From assembly GCA_011682665.1 (NCBI GenBank), contig JAACEG010000039.1, positions 1-5,432 on the forward strand: a stretch of 5,432 bases of DNA. Reading direction: 5' to 3'. This DNA is from Lysobacteraceae bacterium. Its GTDB lineage: Bacteria > Patescibacteriota > Patescibacteriia > JAACEG01. Below are positions 1 to 5,360 of this stretch, one piece after another. The notes under the pieces are model-generated. The model made no database searches, was not told where the DNA came from, and saw only the letters and a program-made list of their open reading frames with translations. The position numbers and the translations under genes are program-made. The stretch's first letter is position 1, and every line of letters starts with the position of its first letter.

Positions 1-361
1 GAAAACTATAATTTTTTAGCCAACGATTTTTAAAATAATTAAAAAATGGTTTATAAAAAAAATATTTTAAACTATCTGCTAAACTTTTAGAAGAGTTATC
101 TTTAATTCTTAAAGTTAAATGATCATTTCTGTAAAAAAATTCTGCTTTTAAATTATCTATTTTATTTTTTAACAAATAATTTTTTACTATTTGATTTTTG
201 TTCAAGCTGTCTAAATTAGCTATTTTATTTTTTTGAAAATTAAATCCAAAAATAAACCAAACTAAAATAATAAAAATCAAAATCAAAAAGCCTCTTGTAA
301 TCTTTTGAACAAGAGGTTTTTTAATTATATCTGCAATATTTTTTAAAAAACTAAAAAACAT
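1..361 (-). CDS. Hypothetical single-pass membrane protein, 3' end outside the window
   Basis: The frame is open from the ATG at 361 to the window edge, giving 120 complete codons without a stop. That is very unlikely by chance in DNA this AT-rich, so I take it as real coding sequence. I do not recognise the family. Residues 1-23 carry several lysines and an arginine (KKPLVQKITR). Residues 24-42 (starting GFLILIFIILVW) form one strongly hydrophobic segment, and the visible remainder is polar and rich in Lys and Asn. This suggests a signal anchor with the N-terminus inside and the rest outside the cytoplasm. The start lies 13 bases after the pnp stop, so the gene could be co-transcribed with pnp, but a terminator-like hairpin lies within codons 16-24. 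No Shine-Dalgarno sequence is seen and there is no later ATG in the visible part. A small division or envelope protein is possible, but nothing here shows it. Confidence 0.65.
   Translation of the reverse strand, partial: MFFSFLKNIADIIKKPLVQKITRGFLILIFIILVWFIFGFNFQKNKIANLDSLNKNQIVKNYLLKNKIDNLKAEFFYRNDHLTLRIKDNSSKSLADSLKYFFYKPFFNYFKNRWLKNYSF
285..322. terminator. Bidirectional intrinsic terminator-like hairpin downstream of pnp
   Basis: CCTCTTGT at 291-298 and ACAAGAGG at 309-316 are perfect 8-bp inverted repeats around a 10-base loop. On the plus strand the stem is followed directly by six T (317-322). On the minus strand it is followed by C and five T (289-285), then more T-rich sequence. 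For pnp transcripts this is a plausible 3' end, 58 bases past the stop codon. It overlaps codons 16-24 of the downstream membrane protein ORF, so termination would cut that message, or would need to be partial. No plus-strand gene in the window would use the other direction. Confidence 0.5.
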
Positions 362-374
362 AATTTGCGCAATA

Positions 375-2600
375 TTATCTACGCGGTTTTTTGTTGAAAG
401 AATTGCGTCTTGGCCCTCTGTTATTAAAAGTTTTTTTTATAAACGGCTTTTCTTTAATATGGTCAGGCTTTGGCTGAGTATCTTTATAGGACAAATTTAT
501 TCTTCCAACCTTATCAATCTCAATAACTTTTACCGGAATTATATCTCCTATTTTTACAACATCTTCTACTTTGTTTGTGCGTTCATAAGACAGTTCGGAA
601 ATATGAACCAATCCTTCTTGTCCTGGAAGTACTTCAACAAAAGCGCCAAAATCCATAATACGTTTTACTGTCCCTTGATAAAGTTCTCCTGTTTTAACTT
701 CATGAGTCAAATTTTTTACCCATTGGACTGCTTTGTCCATAGATTCTCCATCAACTGAAGAAATAAAAACAGTTCCGTCATCTTCTATGTCAATGTTTAC
801 CCCTGTTTCATCAATAATTTTATTAATCATTTTTCCTCCTGGTCCGATAACAGTTCTTATTTTTTCAGGATTGATTTTTAAGGATATTACACGAGGAGCA
901 TATTTTGACAATTCTTTTCTTGGCTTTTTAATTGTATCTTCAATAACATTCAAGATTTTCAATCTGGCTTCTAAAGCTTTTTGCAAGGCTTGTTTTGTTA
1001 TTTCTGAATTTATTCCCAGTGTTTTTGTGTCTAATTGGATCGCTGTAATGCCATCGCGTGTTCCAGCGACCTTAAAATCCATTCCTCCTTCGCCATCTTC
1101 TAAATCTTGTATATCTGTTATAATTTTCCATTCACTCATATCTTTATTTGATGACATTCCAATAGCAATTCCAGCAACTGGCTTTTTGATTGGGACACCA
1201 GCATCCATTAATGAAAGAGTTGAGCCACAAACAGCGCCCATAGAGCTTGAGCCGTTAGAGGACAAGGTTTCACTTACAACTCTAATAGTATAAGGGAAGT
1301 CATCTCTATTTGGTAAGACAGGCAACAAGGCTTTTTCAGCTAAAGCTCCATGTCCAATATCACGACGGCTTGGTCCGCGCATAAACCCTGTTTCTCCGAC
1401 TGAAAACGGCGGAAAATTATAATGATGCATATAACGCTTTGTTCCATTTTTTTCCATCCCATCTAAAATTTGTTCAGCGCTCGGAGGGCCTAATGTTACC
1501 ACTGACATAACTTGTGTTTCTCCGCGATTGAATAATCCTGAACCATGAGTTCGTGGAAGCAGGGCAACCTCTGAACTAATCTTTCTTATTTCATTCATTT
1601 TTCTTCCGTCAACTCTTTGTTCTCTTTTAATTATTGCTTGGCTTACAGACGAATAAACATATTTATCCATTTTTTTTATAGTCGTCTTTGCATCGTCTTC
1701 TTCTATATTGTTAGCTATTAAATATTGAAGTAAGTCTTCTTTAAGTATGTCTAATGCTTCTTTCCTTTCCATTTTTGTTTTTAAATTTTTGTCAAATAAA
1801 TGTTTTTCTAAATTATCTTCCAAAAATTTTTCCATTAAAGTTAAAGCTGAATTTTTTTCTTCTTCCTTAATTTGAATCTTTTTTTGTTTTGGTAATTCTT
1901 CAGCAATTTTTTTTAAAAAATCAAGTAAAGGAGATATTTGTTTTTTGGCAAATTCCATGGCTTCAAACATATCTTCTTCATTTACTTCTTTTGCTCCTGC
2001 TTCAATCATAATGATTTTTTTTCCTGTTCCAGCAATAATTAAATCTAAATCGCCTTTTTCTAATTCTTCATAGGTTGGATTAGCAATAAATTTTCCGTCA
2101 AGTCTACCAATTTGTACTCCACCAATTGGACCTTTCCAATCAATAGGAGAAAGGTATAAGGCGAAAGATGCAGCGATTAAAGAGATAACACCAGGAAGAT
2201 TTTCTTGATCAATCGATAAAATACTTAAAATTACTTGAATGTCATTACGATCTTTATCATTGAATAGTGGTCTAATAGCGCGATCAACCATTCTGCCGTT
2301 TAAAATAGCTTCGTCTGTCGGCCTTCCTTCTCGTTTAATAAATCTAGATCCTTTAATTTTTCCAGCGGCATATAATTTTTCCTCATAATCAACCATTAAT
2401 GGAAAATAATTAATATCCTCTCTTTGATTTTTTGATCTAACCACTGTTCCTAAGACAACAGTGTCGCCGTATTGAACTTTCAAAGAATAAGTAGCCTGAT
2501 TAGCTAAACGCCCCCTTTCAATAGATAGTTTTCTGCCAGCCCATTCCATTGAAAAATGATATACATTTTTTTGTTTTTCCATATAAATATTATCAAACAT
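375..2600 (-). CDS. pnp: Polyribonucleotide nucleotidyltransferase (PNPase)
   Basis: PNPase degrades RNA 3' to 5' by phosphorolysis, releasing nucleoside diphosphates, and can add tails in reverse. It acts as a cytoplasmic trimer. The 741 residues contain the full family layout. The first RNase PH domain is at about 12-145 and includes RFIKREGRP near 86-94. A charged helical linker follows, then the second RNase PH domain at about 328-555. RRDIGHG (412-418), the phosphate-binding GSSS (450-453) and D502, D508 and K510 in EDGEGGMDFK match the known catalytic residues. A KH domain with GPGG at 586-589 and an S1 domain at about 637-706 complete the fold. Residues 710-741 form a Lys/Arg/Asn-rich tail. 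A TAA codon abuts the ATG at 2600 in frame, so the start cannot lie further upstream; Met7 (2582) is an alternative start. The length is close to normal and the gene follows rpsO, as in many bacteria. Confidence 0.98.
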   Translation of the reverse strand: MFDNIYMEKQKNVYHFSMEWAGRKLSIERGRLANQATYSLKVQYGDTVVLGTVVRSKNQREDINYFPLMVDYEEKLYAAGKIKGSRFIKREGRPTDEAILNGRMVDRAIRPLFNDKDRNDIQVILSILSIDQENLPGVISLIAASFALYLSPIDWKGPIGGVQIGRLDGKFIANPTYEELEKGDLDLIIAGTGKKIIMIEAGAKEVNEEDMFEAMEFAKKQISPLLDFLKKIAEELPKQKKIQIKEEEKNSALTLMEKFLEDNLEKHLFDKNLKTKMERKEALDILKEDLLQYLIANNIEEDDAKTTIKKMDKYVYSSVSQAIIKREQRVDGRKMNEIRKISSEVALLPRTHGSGLFNRGETQVMSVVTLGPPSAEQILDGMEKNGTKRYMHHYNFPPFSVGETGFMRGPSRRDIGHGALAEKALLPVLPNRDDFPYTIRVVSETLSSNGSSSMGAVCGSTLSLMDAGVPIKKPVAGIAIGMSSNKDMSEWKIITDIQDLEDGEGGMDFKVAGTRDGITAIQLDTKTLGINSEITKQALQKALEARLKILNVIEDTIKKPRKELSKYAPRVISLKINPEKIRTVIGPGGKMINKIIDETGVNIDIEDDGTVFISSVDGESMDKAVQWVKNLTHEVKTGELYQGTVKRIMDFGAFVEVLPGQEGLVHISELSYERTNKVEDVVKIGDIIPVKVIEIDKVGRINLSYKDTQPKPDHIKEKPFIKKTFNNRGPRRNSFNKKPRR

Positions 2601-2702
2601 TTAATCGGCAGGCATTAGCCTATGAATGAATTCACAAACTATAAGTCTGCTAATTAAATGTATTAATTAGATTAAAATTTTAAGATATGTTGCTGAAACT
2701 TT
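2601..2702 (-). other. rpsO-pnp intergenic region with two small hairpins
   Basis: This 102-base gap holds two inverted repeats. CTAATTAA (2650-2657) and TTAATTAG (2663-2670) form an 8-bp AT-rich stem with a 5-base loop. AGGC and GCCT (2610-2621) form a 4-bp stem with a 4-base loop, ending 9 bases before the pnp start. Neither is followed by a T tract in the minus direction, so I see no terminator and expect rpsO and pnp to be co-transcribed at least in part. In Escherichia coli this gap carries an RNase III-cleaved stem used in pnp autoregulation; the hairpins here are much smaller. A weak promoter-like pair is listed separately. Confidence 0.5.
2638..2666 (-). promoter_or_regulatory. Weak promoter-like pair upstream of pnp
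   Basis: Read on the minus strand, TTAATA (2666-2661) and TATAGT (2643-2638) are separated by 17 bases and match the sigma-70 consensus at 4 of 6 and 5 of 6 positions. Transcription would start near 2631, about 30 bases before pnp. Matches of this quality are common by chance in such AT-rich DNA, and the -35 element overlaps a hairpin arm, so this is only a candidate. Confidence 0.15.
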
Positions 2703-3074
2703 TTATTCGGTTTTATTATATTTTTCATCTTCAATAATTTTGGCTTGCCTTTTCTCTTCATTTTTTTTATTTAGATCCATAATATCTTTCAGCTCTTCTT
2801 TTAAACTTTTAGCAATTTTTAGTTTTAAAATTTGAGCGATTTTGTAAAGGCTATCTATATTTTCTTTATGCAAATATTTAATTAATTTTTTTCTTTGGCA
2901 TATTTTTTTAAATAAGCCTCTTCTTGAAGAATAATCATGAATATTCTTTTTTAAATGAGCGCTGAGCTCATCTATTTCCTTGCTTAAAATCGCTATTTGC
3001 ACTTCCGTTGACCCAGTATCATTTTTATGGGTTTGAAATTTTTTTATAATTTTTTGTTTTGTTTTGTTGTTCAT
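2703..3074 (-). CDS. rpsO: 30S ribosomal protein S15 (uS15) with a C-terminal extension
   Basis: S15 is a primary binder of the 16S rRNA central domain and helps build the small-subunit platform. The core is at residues 1-86: NDTGSTEVQ at 18-26, then SSRRGLF at 49-55, then QRKKLIKYL at 60-68. H40, D47 and S50 align with the rRNA-contacting His, Asp and Ser of the family, while two histidines just before the SRRGL motif in E. coli are replaced by Tyr and Ser. S15 is usually about 89 residues; this one has 123, with about 37 extra residues at the C-terminus, rich in Lys and Glu and probably helical. The start gives the expected distance to the core. It lies 104 bases after rplA and 102 before pnp. 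No Shine-Dalgarno sequence is visible; the 10-bp palindrome GTTAGCTAAC (3079-3088) sits just before the start. Confidence 0.96.
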   Translation of the reverse strand: MNNKTKQKIIKKFQTHKNDTGSTEVQIAILSKEIDELSAHLKKNIHDYSSRRGLFKKICQRKKLIKYLHKENIDSLYKIAQILKLKIAKSLKEELKDIMDLNKKNEEKRQAKIIEDEKYNKTE

Positions 3075-3178
3075 AATTGTTAGCTAACTATTTAGTAAAT
3101 TTTATTATTAGATTTTTTAATTTTTTTCAAAAAAAAATTAAATTATAAATTTACCGAACAGCCGTATAATTAAATTAT
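3075..3178 (-). other. rplA-rpsO gap and rpsO leader with an AT-only hairpin
   Basis: This 104-base gap contains a perfect 12-bp inverted repeat, 3116-3127 and 3131-3142, with a 3-base loop. The stem is A-T only, so it would be weak in RNA. An 11-base direct repeat, AATTAAATTAT, occurs at 3136-3146 and 3168-3178, and the palindrome GTTAGCTAAC lies at 3079-3088. There is no GC-rich terminator after rplA. In E. coli S15 represses its own translation through a leader pseudoknot. I cannot recognise such a fold here, but this is where an autoregulatory site would be expected. Confidence 0.4.
3142..3169 (-). promoter_or_regulatory. Possible promoter for rpsO-pnp
   Basis: A perfect -10 hexamer, TATAAT, reads on the minus strand at 3147-3142. 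The best spaced -35, TTATAC (3169-3164), is 16 bases upstream and poor. Transcription would start near 3135 and give a leader of about 60 bases. The position, at the junction between rplA and rpsO where two normally separate gene groups meet, fits an internal promoter, but the base composition makes chance matches likely. Confidence 0.25.
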
Positions 3179-3862
3179 TTATAACTCTTTTACTTTTATG
3201 CTTGGACCCATTGTTGAGCAAAGATAAATATTTTTAATATAAACTCCTTTAGCCGTAGCTGGCTTGGCTTTATTTAACGCTTTTAAAAATATTTTATAGT
3301 TTTCAATAATTTTTTTATTATCTAAGGAGATTTTCCCGATTATTTGATGGATATTTCCTGTGTCATCATTTTTAAAAGAAATTTTTCCCTTTTTAAACTC
3401 TTTAATTGTTTTAGTTAAATCAGTGCTTATTGTCCCATTTTTTGGTGATGGCATTAATCCTTTTGGTCCTAAAATTTTTGCAATAGAGGTTAAAGATCTC
3501 ATCATCCCTGGAGTCGCTATAACTATTTCAAAATCAATTTTTTTTGTTTGTTTAATTTTTTGAATCATTTCTTCACTACCAATAATATCCGCGCCTGCCA
3601 TTGTCGCTTCTTTTTGTTTTTCATCTTCGGCAAAAACAATTATTTTCTTTTGCTTGGAAATTGAATAGGGCAAAATTATTGTCCCGCGAACCTGTTGATC
3701 TCCTTTTTTTGGATTAATTCCTAGACGAATATGGATTTCTATTGAAGCATCAAATTTCGCTACTGGATTTTTTTTAATCAAATCAAGAGCTTCTTCTATC
3801 TCATAAATTTTGTTCTTGTTAATAGATTTTGACATTTTTAAATATTTTTTCCCTTTTTTCAT
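3179..3862 (-). CDS. rplA: 50S ribosomal protein L1 (uL1)
   Basis: L1 binds 23S rRNA helices 76-78 and forms the mobile L1 stalk that helps deacylated tRNA leave the E site. In several bacteria it also represses translation of its own rplK-rplA message. The 227 residues are normal for the family (about 230). Domain I is formed by roughly residues 1-67 and 160-227, and domain II by 68-159. ILGPKGLMPSPKNGT at 130-144 is the family signature, and STMGPSIKV near the C-terminus is also typical. Met1 is preferred over Met10 because the segment before EEALDLIK then has about the same length as in E. coli L1. The gene follows rplK after 50 bases. The usual next genes, rplJ and rplL, are replaced by rpsO and pnp. 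No Shine-Dalgarno sequence is seen. Confidence 0.97.
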   Translation of the reverse strand: MKKGKKYLKMSKSINKNKIYEIEEALDLIKKNPVAKFDASIEIHIRLGINPKKGDQQVRGTIILPYSISKQKKIIVFAEDEKQKEATMAGADIIGSEEMIQKIKQTKKIDFEIVIATPGMMRSLTSIAKILGPKGLMPSPKNGTISTDLTKTIKEFKKGKISFKNDDTGNIHQIIGKISLDNKKIIENYKIFLKALNKAKPATAKGVYIKNIYLCSTMGPSIKVKEL

Positions 3863-3912
3863 AAGAATAATATAATGTTAATCCGCGAATGGATGCGAAT
3901 GATGTGAATAAT
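3863..3912. repeat. rplK-rplA gap with three tandem GCGAAT-like units
   Basis: On the plus strand three imperfect units follow one another: GCGAATGGAT (3885-3894), GCGAATGAT (3895-3903) and GTGAATAAT (3904-3912). They fill most of the 50-base gap directly after the rplK stop and are GC-richer than the surroundings. The remainder next to rplA is AT-rich, with no Shine-Dalgarno sequence. Related words (GGCGGAT, ATTCGCAT) occur in the nusG-rplK gap. The set looks like a fragment of a dispersed intergenic repeat, but only a genome search could show that. Confidence 0.4.
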
Positions 3913-4335
3913 TTAATCTATAATTTCGACCCCCATTTGTCTTGCCGTGCCTTCTATAATTTTCATCGCAGCCTCAATAGAATTCGCGTTTAAATCAGGA
4001 ATCTTTTTTTCGGCAATTTCTTTGACTTGAGCCTTGGTAATTTTTCCAATTTTATTAGTTAAAGCATTACCAGAACCTTTTTTAATATTAGCGGCCTTTT
4101 TTATTAGTTCGGCCGCTGGGGAGACCTTTAAAATAAAATCATAGCTTCTATCTTTGTAGACTGAAATTTCGCAAGGAATAATTTCACCATTTTTGTTTTG
4201 GGTTTTAGCGTTAAATTTTTGGCAAAATTCAGCAATATTCAAACCATGTTGCCCTAAAGCTGGACCGATAGGTGGAGCTGGGTTTGCTTGTCCTCCTGGA
4301 ATTTGTAATTTTATTATTGTTTTGATTTTTTTCAT
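3913..4335 (-). CDS. rplK: 50S ribosomal protein L11 (uL11)
   Basis: L11 binds the GTPase-associated region of 23S rRNA at the base of the L7/L12 stalk and takes part in elongation-factor function and the stringent response. The 140 residues match the usual length of about 141. The N-terminal domain (about 1-70) begins with the proline-rich signature [19 protein letters not shown] at 13-31, the face that contacts translation factors and thiostrepton-type antibiotics. The C-terminal RNA-binding domain (about 71-140) includes [10 protein letters not shown] at 129-138. The start is the only ATG that gives the canonical N-terminus. The gene lies 108 bases after nusG, with a structured gap before it, and 50 bases before rplA, forming the usual L11-L1 pair. 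No Shine-Dalgarno sequence is visible. Confidence 0.98.
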   Translation of the reverse strand: MKKIKTIIKLQIPGGQANPAPPIGPALGQHGLNIAEFCQKFNAKTQNKNGEIIPCEISVYKDRSYDFILKVSPAAELIKKAANIKKGSGNALTNKIGKITKAQVKEIAEKKIPDLNANSIEAAMKIIEGTARQMGVEIID

Positions 4336-4443
4336 AAATGTAAGATAACACCAATACGCTAATATATGCTAATGAGATGGACCTATTTTATATATTAGTG
4401 TCATTAATATCCACCAGCTGGCGGATTGACATTCGCATTATGT
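4336..4443 (-). other. nusG-rplK gap: rplK leader with a long inverted repeat and a palindrome
   Basis: This 108-base gap is unusually structured. ACGCTAATATAT (4356-4367) and ATATATTAGTGT (4390-4401) form a 12-bp inverted repeat with one non-Watson-Crick pair and a 22-base loop. ATCCACCAGCTGGCGGAT (4409-4426) is an 18-base palindrome with one mismatch pair; in minus-strand RNA that pair becomes a G-U wobble, so a 7-bp stem with an AGCU loop can form. Neither stem is followed by a T tract. In many bacteria L1 represses rplK-rplA by binding the rplK leader, so a regulatory RNA here is possible, but I cannot identify the L1-binding motif. A dispersed intergenic repeat is the main alternative. 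Confidence 0.45.
4409..4426. repeat. 18-base palindrome centred on CCAGCTGG
   Basis: ATCCACCAGCTGGCGGAT is self-complementary apart from one pair, and is strikingly GC-rich within an AT-rich gap. It lies 17 bases after the nusG stop. It may be a copy of a short palindromic repeat scattered in intergenic regions, since similar GGCGGAT and ATTCGCAT words sit beside it. A protein-binding site is also possible. Confidence 0.45.
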
Positions 4444-4986
4444 TTATATTTTTTTAGCTTGTAATGAATCTAATTCTATTGGGGTTTCACGACCAAACAT
4501 AGAAACTAAAACTTTAATTTTGCCTCGTTCTTCATCAATATTAGAAATTTTTCCTTCAGAATTTTTAAATGGACCGTCAATAATTTCAATATGATCATCA
4601 ATATTAAAATCAATTTTGAATTTAGGTTCTTCAACTCCCATCCTTTTCTGCAACCCTTTTATTTCCTTCTGCGAAACAGGAACAGGGGTTGTGCCTGAAC
4701 CAATAAAACCAGTAACATTTGGAGTATTTCTGACAACATACCAAGATTCGTCAGTAACAATCATTTCAACTAAAACATAACCGGGAAAAATTTTTTCAGT
4801 TATAATTTTTCTTCTTCCATTTTTAATTTTTATCTTTTTTTCTGTTGGGATTAAAATATTAAAAATTTTATCTTCCATCCCCATTGATTCAATTCTTTGT
4901 TTCAAGTTATTTTTTACATTTTCTTCATATCCAGAATAAGTATGGATAACATACCATAATTTTCCTTGCGAAATTTGTTTTGACAT
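4444..4986 (-). CDS. nusG: Transcription termination/antitermination factor NusG
   Basis: NusG binds the RNA polymerase clamp, suppresses pausing, and links polymerase to Rho or to ribosomal protein S10. The 180 residues match the typical length of bacterial NusG without inserted domains. The NGN domain covers about 9-115 and shows WYVIHTYSGYE at 11-21, FPGYVLV at 67-73 and NTPNVTGFIG at 87-96. A short linker leads to the KOW domain, about 126-180, with DGPF at 137-140 and RETPIELD near the end. The gene starts 17 bases after the secE stop, the usual secE-nusG pairing, and the two are almost certainly one transcript. No Shine-Dalgarno sequence is seen before the ATG at 4986, which gives the expected short N-terminus. 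Confidence 0.98.
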   Translation of the reverse strand: MSKQISQGKLWYVIHTYSGYEENVKNNLKQRIESMGMEDKIFNILIPTEKKIKIKNGRRKIITEKIFPGYVLVEMIVTDESWYVVRNTPNVTGFIGSGTTPVPVSQKEIKGLQKRMGVEEPKFKIDFNIDDHIEIIDGPFKNSEGKISNIDEERGKIKVLVSMFGRETPIELDSLQAKKI

Positions 4987-5003
4987 ATTTAATCAATTAT
5001 CAA

Positions 5004-5210
5004 TTATTTATGGAAAGTAGTTATTATTTTTTCCACTCCAAAAGAGAACATAGAATCTAATGCTCCTAAAAAGGCGGCAATAAATAAACTAATTAAAATA
5101 ACTGCTATTGTCAATCTTATTGTTTCTTGGCGAGTGGGCCAGGTAACTTTTTTAATTTCTGCATAAGAATCATATATATATTGTGTTAATTTGTTATTCG
5201 CAACTTTCAT
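5004..5210 (-). CDS. secE: Preprotein translocase subunit SecE
   Basis: SecE is the small essential subunit that clamps the SecY channel in the cytoplasmic membrane. This 68-residue protein is the short, single-helix form found in most bacteria, rather than the three-helix form of E. coli. Residues 7-30 form the cytoplasmic amphipathic helix with the family motif EIKKVTWPTRQE at 18-29. Residues about 32-52 (TIAVILISLFIAAFLGAL) form the transmembrane helix. The gene is the first of the run and lies 17 bases before nusG. A good promoter candidate lies 62 bases upstream of the start. No Shine-Dalgarno sequence is visible before the ATG; the preceding bases are A- and T-rich. No tRNA-Trp gene, often found just upstream of secE, is present in the window. 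Confidence 0.96.
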   Translation of the reverse strand: MKVANNKLTQYIYDSYAEIKKVTWPTRQETIRLTIAVILISLFIAAFLGALDSMFSFGVEKIITTFHK

Positions 5211-5220
5211 ATTTTTATTT

Positions 5221-5241
5221 TAAAAAAGACCTTTGCGGCCT
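5221..5241 (-). other. Small terminator-like hairpin in the secE leader
   Basis: On the minus strand AGGCC (5241-5237) and GGTCT (5231-5227) can pair as a 5-bp stem with one G-U pair around a GCAAA loop, and a T tract (5227-5222) follows. It ends 11 bases before the secE start. If transcription begins at the candidate promoter near 5272, this would be an attenuator-like element in the leader; otherwise it could be the 3' end of an upstream transcript. The stem is short, so function is uncertain. Confidence 0.25.
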
Positions 5242-5271
5242 AATTTGAATATATTTTTATTATTTAATTTT

Positions 5272-5299
5272 ATAATAACACGAATTTAAAATAATGCAA
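5272..5299 (-). promoter_or_regulatory. secE: Candidate promoter for secE-nusG
   Basis: Read on the minus strand, an extended -10 (TG, one base, then TATTAT at 5277-5272) follows TTGCAT (5299-5294) at a spacing of 16. The -10 matches sigma-70 consensus at 5 of 6 positions plus the TG extension; the -35 matches only its first three bases. Transcription would start near 5264 and give a leader of about 54 bases. This is the best promoter candidate in the window and sits where the gene run begins. Confidence 0.5.
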
Positions 5300-5310
5300 G
5301 AGCTTAGGCT

Positions 5311-5360
5311 TTGAAATTTTCAATTTACAATTTTTAATTTTCAATCAATTTCCAATTTTT
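5311..5360. repeat. Low-complexity AATTTTCAAT repeat block
   Basis: The word AATTTTCAAT occurs at 5315-5324 and 5336-5345, a 21-base period, with several related CAATTT words between and after. TTGAAATTTTCAA (5311-5323) is a small perfect inverted repeat. The block has no coding frame and adjoins the C-rich repeats. Such blocks are plausible dispersed intergenic repeats in this kind of genome, but that is inference from one copy. Confidence 0.4.

Noticed and set aside
459..758. A 99-codon open frame on the plus strand
   Set aside because: It is antisense to the KH and S1 domains of pnp, which are clearly coding on the minus strand.
733..1293. A 186-codon open frame on the plus strand
   Set aside because: It lies entirely antisense to the conserved second RNase PH, KH and S1-proximal coding region of pnp, and its translation resembles no family I know; it is a shadow of pnp codon use.
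3360..3563. A 67-codon open frame on the plus strand
   Set aside because: It is antisense to the conserved L1 signature region of rplA.
4336..4443. A specific L1-binding operator in the rplK leader
   Set aside because: The location fits known autoregulation, but I could not match the characteristic L1-binding internal loop by eye, so only a general structured leader is reported.
375..5210. Recoded stop codon (UGA as Gly or Trp), known from some CPR lineages and Mollicutes
   Set aside because: All conserved genes read through at normal length with the standard code, Trp is encoded by TGG, and every stop is TAA.
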